The notes beneath the pieces were generated by a model. It did no database searches. It saw only the letters and a list, made by a program, of their open reading frames with translations, and had not been told where the DNA came from. The translations under genes were made by a program, and so were the position numbers. A stretch of 64,000 nt of DNA, from NCBI GenBank assembly GCA_037974335.1, contig CM075760.1, positions 59,340,515 to 59,404,514 of the forward strand. The letters run 5' to 3'. Source of the stretch: Prionace glauca (lineage: Eukaryota > Chordata > Chondrichthyes > Carcharhiniformes > Carcharhinidae). Below are positions 48,616 to 58,097 of the stretch, piece after piece. Every line of letters begins with the position of its first letter. Positions within the stretch are counted from its first letter, which is position 1.

Positions 48616-50540
48616 GATGGAGAGAGGAAAAATAGAGATTGAGAGAGAAAAATAAAGATTGAGAGAGAGAGAAAGATTGAGAGAGAAAGATAGATTGAGA
48701 GAGAAAATAAAGATTGAGAGAGAGAAATAAAGATTGAGAGAGAGAGAAATAAAGATTGAGAGAGAGAAATAAAGATTGAGAGAGAGAAATAAAGATTGAG
48801 AGAGAGAAATAAAGATTGAGAGAGAGAAATAAAGATTGAGAGAGAGAAATAAAGATTGAGAGAGAGAAATAAAGATTGAGAGAGAGAAATAAAGATTGAG
48901 AGAGAGAAATAAAGATTGAGAGAGAGAAATAAAGATTGAGAGAGAGAAAGATAGATTGAGAGAAATAAAGATTGAGAGAGAGAAAGATAGATTGAGAGAG
49001 AGAAATAAAGATTGAGAGAGAGAAATAAAGATTGAGAGAGAAAGATAGATTGAGAGAGAAAGATAGATTGAGAGAGAAAGATAAAGATTGAGAGAGAGAA
49101 ATAAAGATTGAGAGACAGAAAGATAGATTGAGAGACAGAAAGATAGATTGAGAGAGAGAAATAAAGATTGAGAGAGAGAAATAAAGATTGAGAGAGAGAA
49201 ATAAAGATTGAGAGAGAGAAATAAAGATTGAGAGAGAGAAATAAAGATTGAGAGAGAGAAATAAAGATTGAGAGAGAGAAATAAAGATTGAGAGAGAGAA
49301 ATAAAGATTGAGAGAGAGAAATAAAGATTGAGAGAGAGAAATAAAGATTGAGAGAGAGAAATAAAGATTGAGAGAGAGAAATAAAGATTGAGAGAGAGAA
49401 ATAAAGATTGAGAGAGAGAAAGATAGATTGAGAGAAATAAAGATTGAGAGAGAGAAAGATAGATTGAGAGAGAGAAATAAAGATTGAGAGAGAGAAATAA
49501 AGATTGAGAGAGAAAGATAGATTGAGAGAGAAAGATAGATTGAGAGAGAAAGATAAAGATTGAGAGAGAGAAATAAAGATTGAGAGACAGAAAGATAGAT
49601 TGAGAGACAGAAAGATAGATTGAGAGAGAGAAATAAAGATTGAGAGAGAGAAATAAAGATTGAGAGAGAGAAATAAAGATTGAGAGAGAGAAATAAAGAT
49701 TGAGAGAGAGAAATAAAGATTGAGAGAGAGAAATAAAGATTGAGAGAGAGAAATAAAGATTGAGAGAGAGAAATAAAGATTGAGAGAGAGAAATAAAGAT
49801 TGAGAGAGAGAAAGATAGATTGAGAGAGGAAAATAAAGATTGAGAGAGAGAAATAAAGATTGAGAGAGAGAAATAAAGATTGAGAGAGAGAAATAAAGAT
49901 TGAGAGAGAGAAAGATAGATTGAGAGAGAGAAATAAAGATTGAGAGACAGAAATAAAGATTGAGAGAGAAATAAAGATTGAGAGAGAGAAATAAAGATTG
50001 AGAGAGAGAAATAAAGATTGAGAGAGAGAAAGATAGATTGAGAGAGAGAAATAAAGATTGAGAGAGAGAAATAAAGATTGAGAGAGAGAAATAAAGATTG
50101 AGAGAGAGAAATAAAGATTGAGAGAGAGAAATAAAGATTGAGAGAGAAAAATAAAGATTGAGAGAGAAAGATAGATTGAGAGAGAAATAAAGATTGAGAG
50201 AGAAAGATAGATTGAGAGAGAGAAAGATAGATTGAGAGAGAGAAATAAAGATTGAGAGAGAGAAAGATAGATTGAGAGAGAAAAATAAAGATTGAGAGAG
50301 AGAAATAAAGATTGAGAGACAGAAATAAAGATTGAGAGAGAGAAATAAAGATTGAGAGAGAGAAATAAAGATTGAGAGAGAGAAATAAAGATTGAGAGAG
50401 AGAAATAAAGATTGAGAGAGAAAAATAAAGATTGAGAGAGGTTGAGAGAGAAAGATAGATTGAGAGAGAGGGAGAAAGATAGATTGAGAGATAGAAAGAT
50501 TGAGAGAGGGAGAGAAAGATTGAGAGAGGGAGAGAGAAAG
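48616..50540. repeat. 20-bp minisatellite (AAATAAAGATTGAGAGAGAG), ~95 units
   Basis: Main unit of 20 bp with a minor type AAAGATAGATTGAGAGAG. The pattern of minor types repeats at an offset of ~472 bp (for example 48,946 and 49,418; 49,114 and 49,586), a higher-order structure. Two frames over 700 codons on the minus strand (FLSLNLYFSLSIFI) are translations of this repeat. Confidence 0.95.
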
Positions 50541-51626
50541 ACACAAAGTGAAGAGGTTCATACTCACCATCGCACATGTTTTCCCTCGGTGATCTCTCAA
50601 ACTCCTTCCATCCCCTCTCCCATGGTGAGGGAGACAGATCCTGGGCCAGAGGCTTTGTGCTGGGTAAAGGGGAGGGGGGTTAAAACCTCAGAGCTGGAAC
50701 TCCATGCTGCACACACACTGACTCACTCACTCACTCACACAGACACAGCTTACCTGATACTTACCCAGCCACATGGAGACAGAGACAGAACAATGGATCC
50801 CCAGCCTTTTTATAATCTCACTGAGTCCCACACAAACTGTCCACACCTCCCCAATCAAAGCCCATCCAACCACATCTCCTACACCTCACCTGGACACACC
50901 TCCTTCAGGTATGGCCCAGTCCACACCAGCCTGTCTCTGAGTGTGTGGGGGGGTGGTGTGTGTGCGTGGGTTAGTGAGTACCAGGCAAATGGTTTATTCC
51001 AAGGCTCTCTCCCCTCCTCCCCCCACCCCATCCCAGCTCCACATCACCAGCACTGGGAGCTGGGAGAAGGTGGATTTAAAGTAACTCTCAGCTCTGCACT
51101 GCCAGAGAGGCCAGGTCTGAATGTGGATTGTACAACTTGTTCACCCAGGGCTCCATCACCTACAGGTTTGCCCCCTTTACTGATTCCTGCAAACTTCCCT
51201 TTCCCTTCAGTTGCTTGAACCGAAACAATTTCTTGCAAAGTTATTTGTTGCCTCATTTACAAATTCCTTTGCTGATTTACAATGTAATCTGTCTGTTGTT
51301 GTCTGTCCGGGTGTCTGAATGTGTGTGTGTGTGTGCCCTGTGCTTAATGACTCACCACAGATCAGAGCTGCAAAAACCAGATTCTTTTTATTTAAACATT
51401 ACAAGCAGTGTCTGGGGGGGAGGGGAGGAGGGAAAGAATCAGAGTGAAGTTTCTGTCTGCTCACTGCTGTAAATGTGTCTTTAACCATCAGCTCTGCAGA
51501 CAGACAGATACAGGATTTGAAACTCTGTGTCAGCTGGACCCAGAAAGATGTCTGTGGCCTGAGAATTGGAACAAACCAGGTTGTCAGGATACAGAAAGCT
51601 GGAAGGGAAATATCAAGTCAAATATC
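50541..51626. other. Non-repetitive, no gene recognised
   Basis: Mixed-composition DNA. A 258-codon frame begins inside the 20-bp array and has no recognisable domain. Contains an ACTCACTCACTC run near 50,720 and a GTGTGTGTG run near 51,320. Confidence 0.5.
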
Positions 51627-51960
51627 AGTCTAGGGGCTGTTCACAGGGAGGGAGCGGAAATTTACCAGGGCGAGGGCAGGAGAGGGAACTTAGAGGGATT
51701 GAGTGCTGAGACGGATGTTTAAAATGTTTAGTGTAGGGTACAGTTTAAAATCTCTGTTTAGTGTAGGACACTGTTTAAAATCTCTGTTTAGTGTAGGGTA
51801 CAGTTTAAAATCTCTGTTTAGTGTAGGGCACTGTTTAAAATCTCTGTTTAGTGTAGGGTACAGTTTAAAACCTCTGTTTAGTGTAGGGTACAGTTTAAAA
51901 CCTCTGTTTAGTGTAGGGTACAGTTTAAAACCTCTGTTTAGTGTAGGGTACAGTTTAAAA
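51627..51960. repeat. Second locus of the 43,907 block with ~30-bp minisatellite
   Basis: 51,627-51,725 copies 43,907-44,010; 51,726-51,960 is eight to nine 30-bp units (TTTAGTGTAGGGTACAGTTT plus AAAATCTCTG). Units here are more uniform than at 44 kb. The array ends exactly where a retroelement tail begins. Confidence 0.88.
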
Positions 51961-51963
51961 TCT

Positions 51964-52234
51964 GCGACCTGCGTAACTGTGTGCCAACCTGACCACTAAC
52001 GGCACACAGAAATCTATTGAGGCATGTATATATTTTTAAGAACTGAAATGTAATTCTTGTAATTAGTAATTGTAATATTGAGACATGGATATAGTTTTTT
52101 AAGTATTGAAATGTAGACACTGTAATTTGGACAGATCTGTAAAAATGTTTTGATTTGCTATTCGAAGCCCTGTACATTTGAAATGGATTAGTTGAGTTTT
52201 TTTTGGAATAAAGTATATTTTTGGAAAAAAAAAT
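51964..52234 (+). mobile_element. U2-associated retroelement 3' end, copy A
   Basis: 271 bp from CGACCTGCGTAACTGTGTGC to an A run. It starts with the end of an open frame (CVTVCQPDH then stop), followed by an A/T-rich 3' region with GAATAAAGTATATTTTTGG and poly(A). Copy B at 52,767-53,037 has the same length and only a few differences. It is followed immediately by the U2 target sequence TCTGTTCTTATCAG. The poly(A) end and fixed target are what a site-specific non-LTR retrotransposon would leave. Its 5' side is cut where the 30-bp minisatellite begins. Confidence 0.7.
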
Positions 52235-52248
52235 TCTGTTCTTATCAG
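52235..52248 (+). repeat. U2 target-site sequence, first occurrence
   Basis: TCTGTTCTTATCAG equals nucleotides 39-52 of U2 snRNA. Also at 52,576-52,589 and 53,038-53,051, each time directly after an A-rich element end. Here and at 52,576 it is followed by CTGAA, where true U2 has TTTAA. Confidence 0.85.
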
Positions 52249-52575
52249 CTGAACGCTTCTCGGCCTTTTGGCTAAGATCAAGTGTAGTATCGACATGCTG
52301 CACTTGCTTGAAGTCATTAGGTTGCAATTCAGCTTCATTTGAAGCAATTTTTTAAAGCGGCATCTTGGCCTTTTGGCTAAGATGCAAATTAGATCAAGCC
52401 CTGGAGGAGGAGCTACACCTACTCCAGTCAGCTTGGATCATGTAGATCAAGCCCAAGACAGGAGACCTGTCTTGTCAGCTTGGATTGGGAATGTCCCAAT
52501 GTGTTGGGACTCTGAATTGGGTTTAATCTGACTTGATTAGATTGGAATAAAGTTGTAAAAAAAAATAAAATAAAT
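52249..52575 (+). mobile_element. U2-headed SINE-like element
   Basis: Lies between two copies of the U2 target sequence. It begins CTGAA plus U2 1-39, then ~70 bp of unknown sequence, then a second partial U2 head (CTTGGCCTTTTGGCTAAGAT at 52,364-52,383), a body with several AGATCAAGCCC/TCAGCTTGGAT repeats, and a tail GGAATAAAGTTGTAAAAAAA with AATAAAATAAA. There is no coding frame. snRNA-headed SINEs (SINEU) are described in reptiles; placing this one there is inference. Confidence 0.6.
52252..52290 (+). pseudogene. RNU2: U2 snRNA nucleotides 1-39 (5' half)
   Basis: CGCTTCTCGGCCTTTTGGCT and AAGATCAAGTGTAGTAT match the 5' end of vertebrate U2 snRNA from nucleotide 1 (A-to-T differences only in the first two bases) to nucleotide 39, including the GTAGTA that pairs with the intron branch point. 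The match stops exactly at 39/40. It is either the true 5' half of a U2 gene split by insertions, or the U2-derived head of a SINE. No U2 promoter is seen upstream, where there is a retroelement tail. Confidence 0.85.
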
Positions 52576-52589
52576 TCTGTTCTTATCAG
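52576..52589 (+). repeat. U2 target-site sequence, second occurrence
   Basis: TCTGTTCTTATCAG after the A-rich tail of the SINE-like element; followed by CTGAAAGAACTG, the start of copy B. Confidence 0.85.
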
Positions 52590-53037
52590 CTGAAAGAACT
52601 GTCCTCGACCGAGTGTTGCAGACTGGCACATTCCAAGGTCCAGGACTACGTGCGAAGGGACGGGCGGAAGCTTGGGGCAGCCGCCGCAAAGGTACAATGG
52701 GGAAAGGCCACACTGTAAGGCCTTTAACAGAGGCAGACCGAGGGCCCGGGAACTGCAGAATACCCTCGACCTGCGTAACTGTGTGCCAATCTGACCACTA
52801 ACGGCACACAGAAATCTATTGAGGCATGTATATATTTTTAAGAACTGAAATGTAATTCTTGTAATTAGTAATTGTAATATTGAGACATAGATATAGTTTT
52901 TTAAGTATTGAAATGTAGACACTGTAATTTGGACAGATCTGTAAAAATGTTTTGATTTGCCATTCGAAGCCCTGTACATTTGAAATGGATTAGTTGAGTT
53001 TTTTTTATGAATAAAGTATATTTTTGGAAAAAAAAAA
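52590..53037 (+). mobile_element. U2-associated retroelement 3' end, copy B
   Basis: 448 bp, longer at its 5' side than copy A. 52,613-52,801 is an open GC-rich frame ending in CVTVCQSDH and a stop, plausibly the last codons of the element's protein but too short to identify. The 3' region and poly(A) match copy A. It inserts directly before U2 nucleotide 40. U2-specific non-LTR families are known (for example Keno and Utopia); which one this is cannot be told from 63 codons. Confidence 0.7.
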
Positions 53038-53038
53038 T

Positions 53039-53192
53039 CTGTTCTTATCAGTTTAATATCTGGTACGTCCCGTATCTGGGGACCATTTATTAAATTGATT
53101 TTTGGAGCAGGGAGATGGAATAAGGGCTTGCTCTGTCCACTCCACGTATCGGCCTGGTATTGCAGTATCTCCGGGAACGGTGCACCACCCCC
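53039..53192 (+). pseudogene. RNU2: U2 snRNA nucleotides 40-~190 (3' part)
   Basis: CTGTTCTTATCAGTTTAATA, ATTGATTTTTGGAGCAGGGA (the Sm-site region) and TCTCCGGGAACGGTGCACCA follow U2 snRNA through stem-loops II, III and IV to the 3' end. A handful of substitutions relative to the vertebrate consensus, no gaps that I can see. Its natural 5' neighbour, nucleotides 1-39, lies 750 bp upstream. With the branch-point region detached, no functional U2 RNA can be made. Confidence 0.9.
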
Positions 53193-53199
53193 CTTTCAG

Positions 53200-53665
53200 G
53201 GGACATCCTCAAACTTTTGTTTGTGTTTTAAGGAGAAACGTGTTGGACTGGAACTTTTTTCCCGACTGTGTAGAAAGCCTAGGGGTGACCTTATGGAGGT
53301 CTACAAAAAAACTGAGGGGCACAGATCAGCTGGAAAGTCAATATCTTTTCCCAAAAGTAGGGGAGTCTAAAACTCGAGGGAATAGGCCGAAGGTGAGAGG
53401 AGAAGATGCAAATGGGTCTGGATGGGCAATTGTTTCACACACAGGTTAGTGAGTGCCTGGAAAAGGTACCAGAGGGAGTAGAGGTGTGTACAGTTTTGAC
53501 AGTGAAAAAACATGATGTCAGTTAGATGGATAAGATAGATGAAAATGGGTCAAATGCCAGCAATTGGGACTAGCTTAGCGGTGGATGAAAAAAGGCAGCA
53601 TGGACAAGATGGGCCAAAGGGCCTGTTTCCATGCTGTAAACCTCAATGACTCTATGATTTTCCGG
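53200..53665 (+). mobile_element. Decayed CR1-like LINE C-terminus and 3' tail
   Basis: Coding traces in changing frames ([33 protein letters not shown]) match the C-terminal region of CR1-like ORF2. The 3' tail has GGGCCAAAGGGCCTGTTTCC and ends in CAATGACTCTATGATT. Old, with several frame changes. It starts right after the U2 3' end. Confidence 0.7.
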
Positions 53666-53859
53666 CCTGGTTTGTTCCAATGCCAGAAAATCCCCGCCTG
53701 AGGTTATCGGACTTGGAAAAATATTTAAATATTTCACAAGTCAGTCACAATTAAATAATTTCCTCTTTCCTCAATGAGAGAAACTTGTAAAACCTCACGG
53801 AATCTGACACAATCCTGGGCAAAGCCATCCACAAGATTACCCGGCCCCTCATTCACCCT

Positions 53860-54170
53860 ATTCACTCTCTCCATCACTAACAAACAGTGCCAGCACTGTG
53901 TGTATTATATACAACATGCACTGCAGCAACTCACCAAGGCTCCATAGAATACACTGTCCAAACCCGCTGCCTTTACATCCTAACAGGACAAGGGCAGCAG
54001 CCACATCTGAAACACAATAACCTGTAAACTCCCCTTCAAAACACACACCATCCTGACCTGAAACAATATCTCAATTCATTCATAATCGCTGGGTCAAAAT
54101 CCTGGAACTCCCTGCCTAACAGCAGGGCAGATGCCTGCAGCATATGGACTGCAGTTGTTCAAGGATGTTT
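53860..54170 (+). mobile_element. Old interspersed repeat (GCACTGCAGCAACTCACCAA type)
   Basis: GCACTGCAGCAACTCACCAA, AGGACAAGGGCAGCAGC and GGGTCAAAATCCTGGAACTC, in this order, are a pattern I know as a high-copy fish/shark repeat of unclear class. A second, more decayed piece is at 59,085-59,265. Confidence 0.5.
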
Positions 54171-54640
54171 CATATCAATACTTTGTGAAGGAACAATTAG
54201 ATTAAAAATTCTGGCCGAGCAAATGACTCTAAAATGCCTTTAGAAGATTAAAAATAATATGCAAGTGAATTTGACACTTCAACTATCAAACTAACAGTAC
54301 GGAGCACAATATAGTAAATCTCACTTTGTATTTGTTCATCGAACATTCCCAAGGCCGGTACATCACTGCTTAAAAATCACCCAATTCTCCCTCTACAGTC
54401 TGATGTTTCTGCTTCTCTGATGGACACAATATGCTTTAGGGATTTAATTTATGAGACGCCGAGTCAAACAGTCACATTTCTCACAGGGACAAGTGTATTG
54501 AAGAAATAAATCAAATTTCACTTCCTGCCGTACAGGAGAAGGAACCAGAAGATTTATAACCAGTCAGGGAGATTCCTGGTCCCAACACAGTGACCATACG
54601 CCCAGAAACATGGGTGTATGGTTATTCCCCATGAAATAAT
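54171..54640. other. No recognised feature
   Basis: A/T-rich unique sequence with no open frame worth reporting and no repeat I recognise. Confidence 0.5.
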
Positions 54641-55137
54641 ATTGAGATTTTACTGAGAGACAGTGTAACTGAGAAGGGGGAATCCTGGGCTCTCGTGCTG
54701 TTTAATTTAAACATTTTCTGGTATTTTAATATATTTCTGTCTCTATTCTCCATGAATTAATATTGAGATTTTACTGAGAGACAGTGTAACTGAGAAGGGG
54801 GAATCCTGGGCTCTTGTGCTGTTTAATTTAAACATTTTCTGGTATTTTAATATATTTCTCTAACTTTTCCCCATGAATTAATATTGAGATTTTACTGAGA
54901 GACAGTGTAACTGAGAAGGGGGAATCCTGGGCTCTTGTGCTATTTAATTTAAACATTTTCTGGTGTTTTAATATATTTCTCTAACTTTTCCCCATGAATT
55001 AATATTGAGATTTTACTGAGAGACAGTGTAACTGAGAAGGGGGAATCCTGGGCTCTTGTGCTGTTTAATTTAAACATTTTCTGGTCTTTTAATATATTTC
55101 TGTCTCTTTTCCCCATGAATTAATATTGAGATTTTGA
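54641..55137. repeat. 121-bp tandem array, four units
   Basis: TTTTACTGAGAGACAGTGTA starts at 54,648, 54,769, 54,890 and 55,011, exactly 121 bp apart. Each unit contains AGAAGGGGGAATCCTGGGCT and CCATGAATTAATATTGAG. The same unit, more diverged, is scattered through 30,830-32,190. Confidence 0.93.
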
Positions 55138-55724
55138 CATGAAAACATCCACACACACATTCTGAGACATACACTTTCAGTCAGACACAGGCAAACGCGT
55201 AGATACCCACAAACAGACATGCAATCACAGACATGCAGACAACGTAAAACACTGAGACTTACACAAATGCACACACACTCAAACAAAAACACTGTCACAC
55301 ACAATCTCCCAAGCACGGTGAGAGGCTGAGATCGTGCAGGGTTGATGTCAATTTCAATCTAAATAACCAGCTGGGTACTAAATTAATAACAGAAGCAAAT
55401 CTAAAGCTCGGTTTTCTTGCCAAATGAGAAACTATACAAATATACCCGAGAGTGGGAGTGGAATTGATGATTTGTTGGCTGTCGCATCTCCCTGAACAAA
55501 ATATTAAATCTGAGAGATTATAAAGTTTGAATTCTAGCGTGTACAAAACGGAGGCAAGATTATGCTGAAAATAACCAGAATGACTGCTCGTACCTGTCGA
55601 ATGAGAAAAAAAAGTTAACATGACCTTTCACCTGAACTGAAAAAAACATAAAGAAGTTGTAAGGAAATACCAAGGCCAATAAACGCTGCAAAGGGTACAG
55701 AACAAAATGATATAATTCCCCCTC
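55138..55724. other. No recognised gene
   Basis: Begins with ~170 bp of CACACA-rich text, then unique A/T-rich sequence. Confidence 0.5.
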
Positions 55725-57245
55725 GTGCTAGCTTTCTCCATCCTAGGAAAAAGGCTATCACTATCTACCCTGTCTAAACCTCTAAGCATCTTATAAGGTC
55801 CCCTCTTAGCCGCCTTCTTTCCAGCGAAAACAACCCCAAATCTCTCAGTCTCTCCTCATAGGATCTCCCCTCCATACCAGGCAACATCCTGGTAAACCTC
55901 CTCTGCACCCTCTCCAAAGCCTCCACATCCTTCCTGTAATGTGGGGACCAGAACTGCACACAAAATTCCAAGTGCGGCCGCACCAGAGTTGTGTACAGTT
56001 GCATCATGACGTTGCGACTCCTAAATTAGAACCCTACAGTGCAGAAACAGGCCCTTCGGCCCATCGAGTCTGCACCGAACACAATCCCACCCAGACCCTA
56101 TCCCCATATCCCTACACATTTTACCTGCTAATCCCTCTAACCTACACAACCCAGGACACTAAGGGGCAATTTTAGCATAGCCAATGAACCTAACCCGCAC
56201 ATCTTTGGACTGTGGGAGGAAACCGGAGCACCCGGAGAAAACCCACGCAGACACGAGGAGAATGTGCAAACTCCACACAGGCAGTGACCCGAGCCGGGAA
56301 TCGAACCCAGGACCCTGGAGCTGTGAAGCAGCAGTGCTAATCACTGTGCTACCGTGCCGCCCAAATTCAATCCCCCTACCAATAAACGCCAAGACACCGT
56401 ATGCCTTCTTAACAACCTTATCTACTTGATTCCCAACTTTCAGGGATCTATGTACACATACACCTAGATCCCTCTGCTCCTCCACACTATTCAAAGTCCT
56501 CCCGTTAGCCCTATACTCAACACATCTGTTATTCCTACCGAAATGAATTACCTCACGCTTCTCCACATTAAACTCCATCCGCCACCTCGCAGCCCAGCTC
56601 TGCAACCTTTCTAAGTCACCCTGCAAACTATGACACCCTTCCTCACAATCTACCACACCTCCGACTTTGGTGTCATCAGCAAACTTACTAATCCACCCAA
56701 CTATACCCTCATCCAGATCATTAATAAAAATTACAAACAGTAGTGGCCCCAAAACAGATCCCTGAGGCACACCACTCGTAACCGAACTCCATGACGAATA
56801 TTTACCATCAACCACCACCCTCTGTCTCCTATCTGCTAGCCAATTCCTGATCCAATTACCTAGATCACCCCCAATCCCATACATCCGCATTTTCTGCAGA
56901 AGCCTACCATGGTGAACCTTATCAAACGCCTTGCTAAAATCCATATACACCACATCAACTGCCTTACCCCTATCCACCTCTTTGGTCACTTTCTCAAAGA
57001 ACTCGATAAGGTTAGTAAGGCACGACCTACCCGCTACAAAACCATGCTGACTGTCTCTAATCAACTCATTACTCTCCAAATATCTATAAATCCTGTCTCT
57101 AATAATCCTTTCCAAAACCTTACCCACAACAGAAGTAAGACTCACAGGTCTATAATTCCCAGGGAAGTCTCTTCTCCCCTTCTTAAACAATGGGACAACA
57201 TTTGCTATCCTCCAATCTTCCGGTACTATACCATATATTTGGGGT
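55725..57245 (-). mobile_element. CR1-like LINE with RT domain, split by a SINE
   Basis: The minus strand encodes a CR1-type reverse transcriptase from about 57,240: EDWRIANVVPLFKKG, NYRPVSLTSVVGKVLE, SQHGFVAGRSCLTNL, YMDFSKAFDKVHHG, SGVPQGSVLGPLLFVIFIND and FADDTKVGG. These are the RT motifs in order, with the D of MDFSKAFD and the DD of FADD present. About 290 codons are open. A SINE at 56,038-56,362 interrupts the C-terminal part, which resumes at 56,034 ([19 protein letters not shown]) and ends near 55,774. The endonuclease domain is missing at the 5' end and the 3' tail is lost. This is the best-preserved RT in the window. Confidence 0.92.
56038..56362 (-). mobile_element. Full-length tRNA-derived SINE inside the LINE
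   Basis: On the minus strand it starts GGGCGGCACGGTAGCACAGT with a box-A-like TAGCACAGTGATTAG and a box-B-like GGTTCGATTCC, the head of a tRNA-derived SINE. The central block contains TCCGGGTGCTCCGGTTTCCT, and the 3' end contains GGGCCGAAGGGCCTGTTTCT and CACTGTAGGGTTCT. AAATT flanks it on both sides (56,033-56,037 and 56,363-56,367) as a probable target duplication. It inserted after the LINE. Confidence 0.88.
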
Positions 57246-57301
57246 GATTGAATTGAAATTCCCTTCACCAAATTAATCATCTGCGTTGAGAAATTAAAGA
57301 A

Positions 57302-57373
57302 AGGTTCTACCGAGATTTGAACTCGGATCGCTGGATTCAGAGTCCAGAGTGCTCACCATTACACCACAGAACC
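57302..57373 (-). tRNA. tRNA-Gln (anticodon CUG)
   Basis: The minus strand gives a 72-nt tRNA: acceptor GGTTCTG pairing with TAGAACC, D-arm GTGTAATGGTGAGCAC, anticodon arm CTGGACTCTGAATCCAG with CTG in the loop, T-arm CGAGTTCAAATCTCG and discriminator U. It agrees with vertebrate tRNA-Gln-CTG at nearly every position, and all four stems pair. Box A and box B are intact. Only TTTCTTT follows, a weak Pol III terminator. The CR1-like LINE's 5' truncation point lies 57 bp downstream. Confidence 0.93.
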
Positions 57374-58096
57374 GAACACACCACAGAAACCTGCAAGTGA
57401 TCATGCAATACTTCTGCCAGTTTGAATCAGTCCCATTCCGCAATCGTGTCAATTACCCACAACAATTCATATTTAAAGTGTCTATGCTGGTTCTCCCATA
57501 ATACTGAGTACATTACCTCCTACTGCATTAAGTTTCATTGTCGCTCATCACATTCAAAGAGAATTATTGGCATCCTCCTATATAAACCTTACTGTAGTAA
57601 AGCCGCGGAACAACACCAGCTTATCACAACTCTCAAGTACTATTAAACTTCATAACTGAATGCGAATCTTAAACCCAAATCTGGAAATTATGTGTGTAAG
57701 TGGAAAAAGTAAAATCTACTCCACTATTAGCAAGGTTTGCGTTGAGTTGAAAATGTCATGTTCAGATCGTCAAGAATAGTAAAAGGACATTGATAGGTTG
57801 CAAAACTCTGACGATGGAGATGATGATACGGGGTAAAATCTGGCTAATAATGGAGTAGATTTTATTTTTTCCACTCACACAAATATTTCCCAATTTGGGT
57901 TCAAATCTGGTGCTAAATGATTTTTTAAAAACTGTCCACTGAATTAAGCACAAAACTGTCCGACTTCCAAAGGAGTGGAGGCACTTTTCATTCAGAAAAT
58001 AGTGATTGAGATATTAACAAAGCAAGATTGTGAACGACTCATTTTAAGCGGTGACATTCTGGAGAAATGGAATTCTCCCAATAAAGTTTTAGAATA
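57374..58096. other. No recognised feature
   Basis: A/T-rich unique sequence; small frames only. Confidence 0.5.
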
Positions 58097-58097
58097 A

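Noticed and set aside
48070-50600. Minus-strand frames of 835 and 724 codons
   Set aside because: They read the 20-bp minisatellite and A/G arrays; no domain and no codon structure.
50442-51218. 258-codon plus-strand frame
   Set aside because: Starts inside the minisatellite, no recognisable domain and no splice or promoter support.
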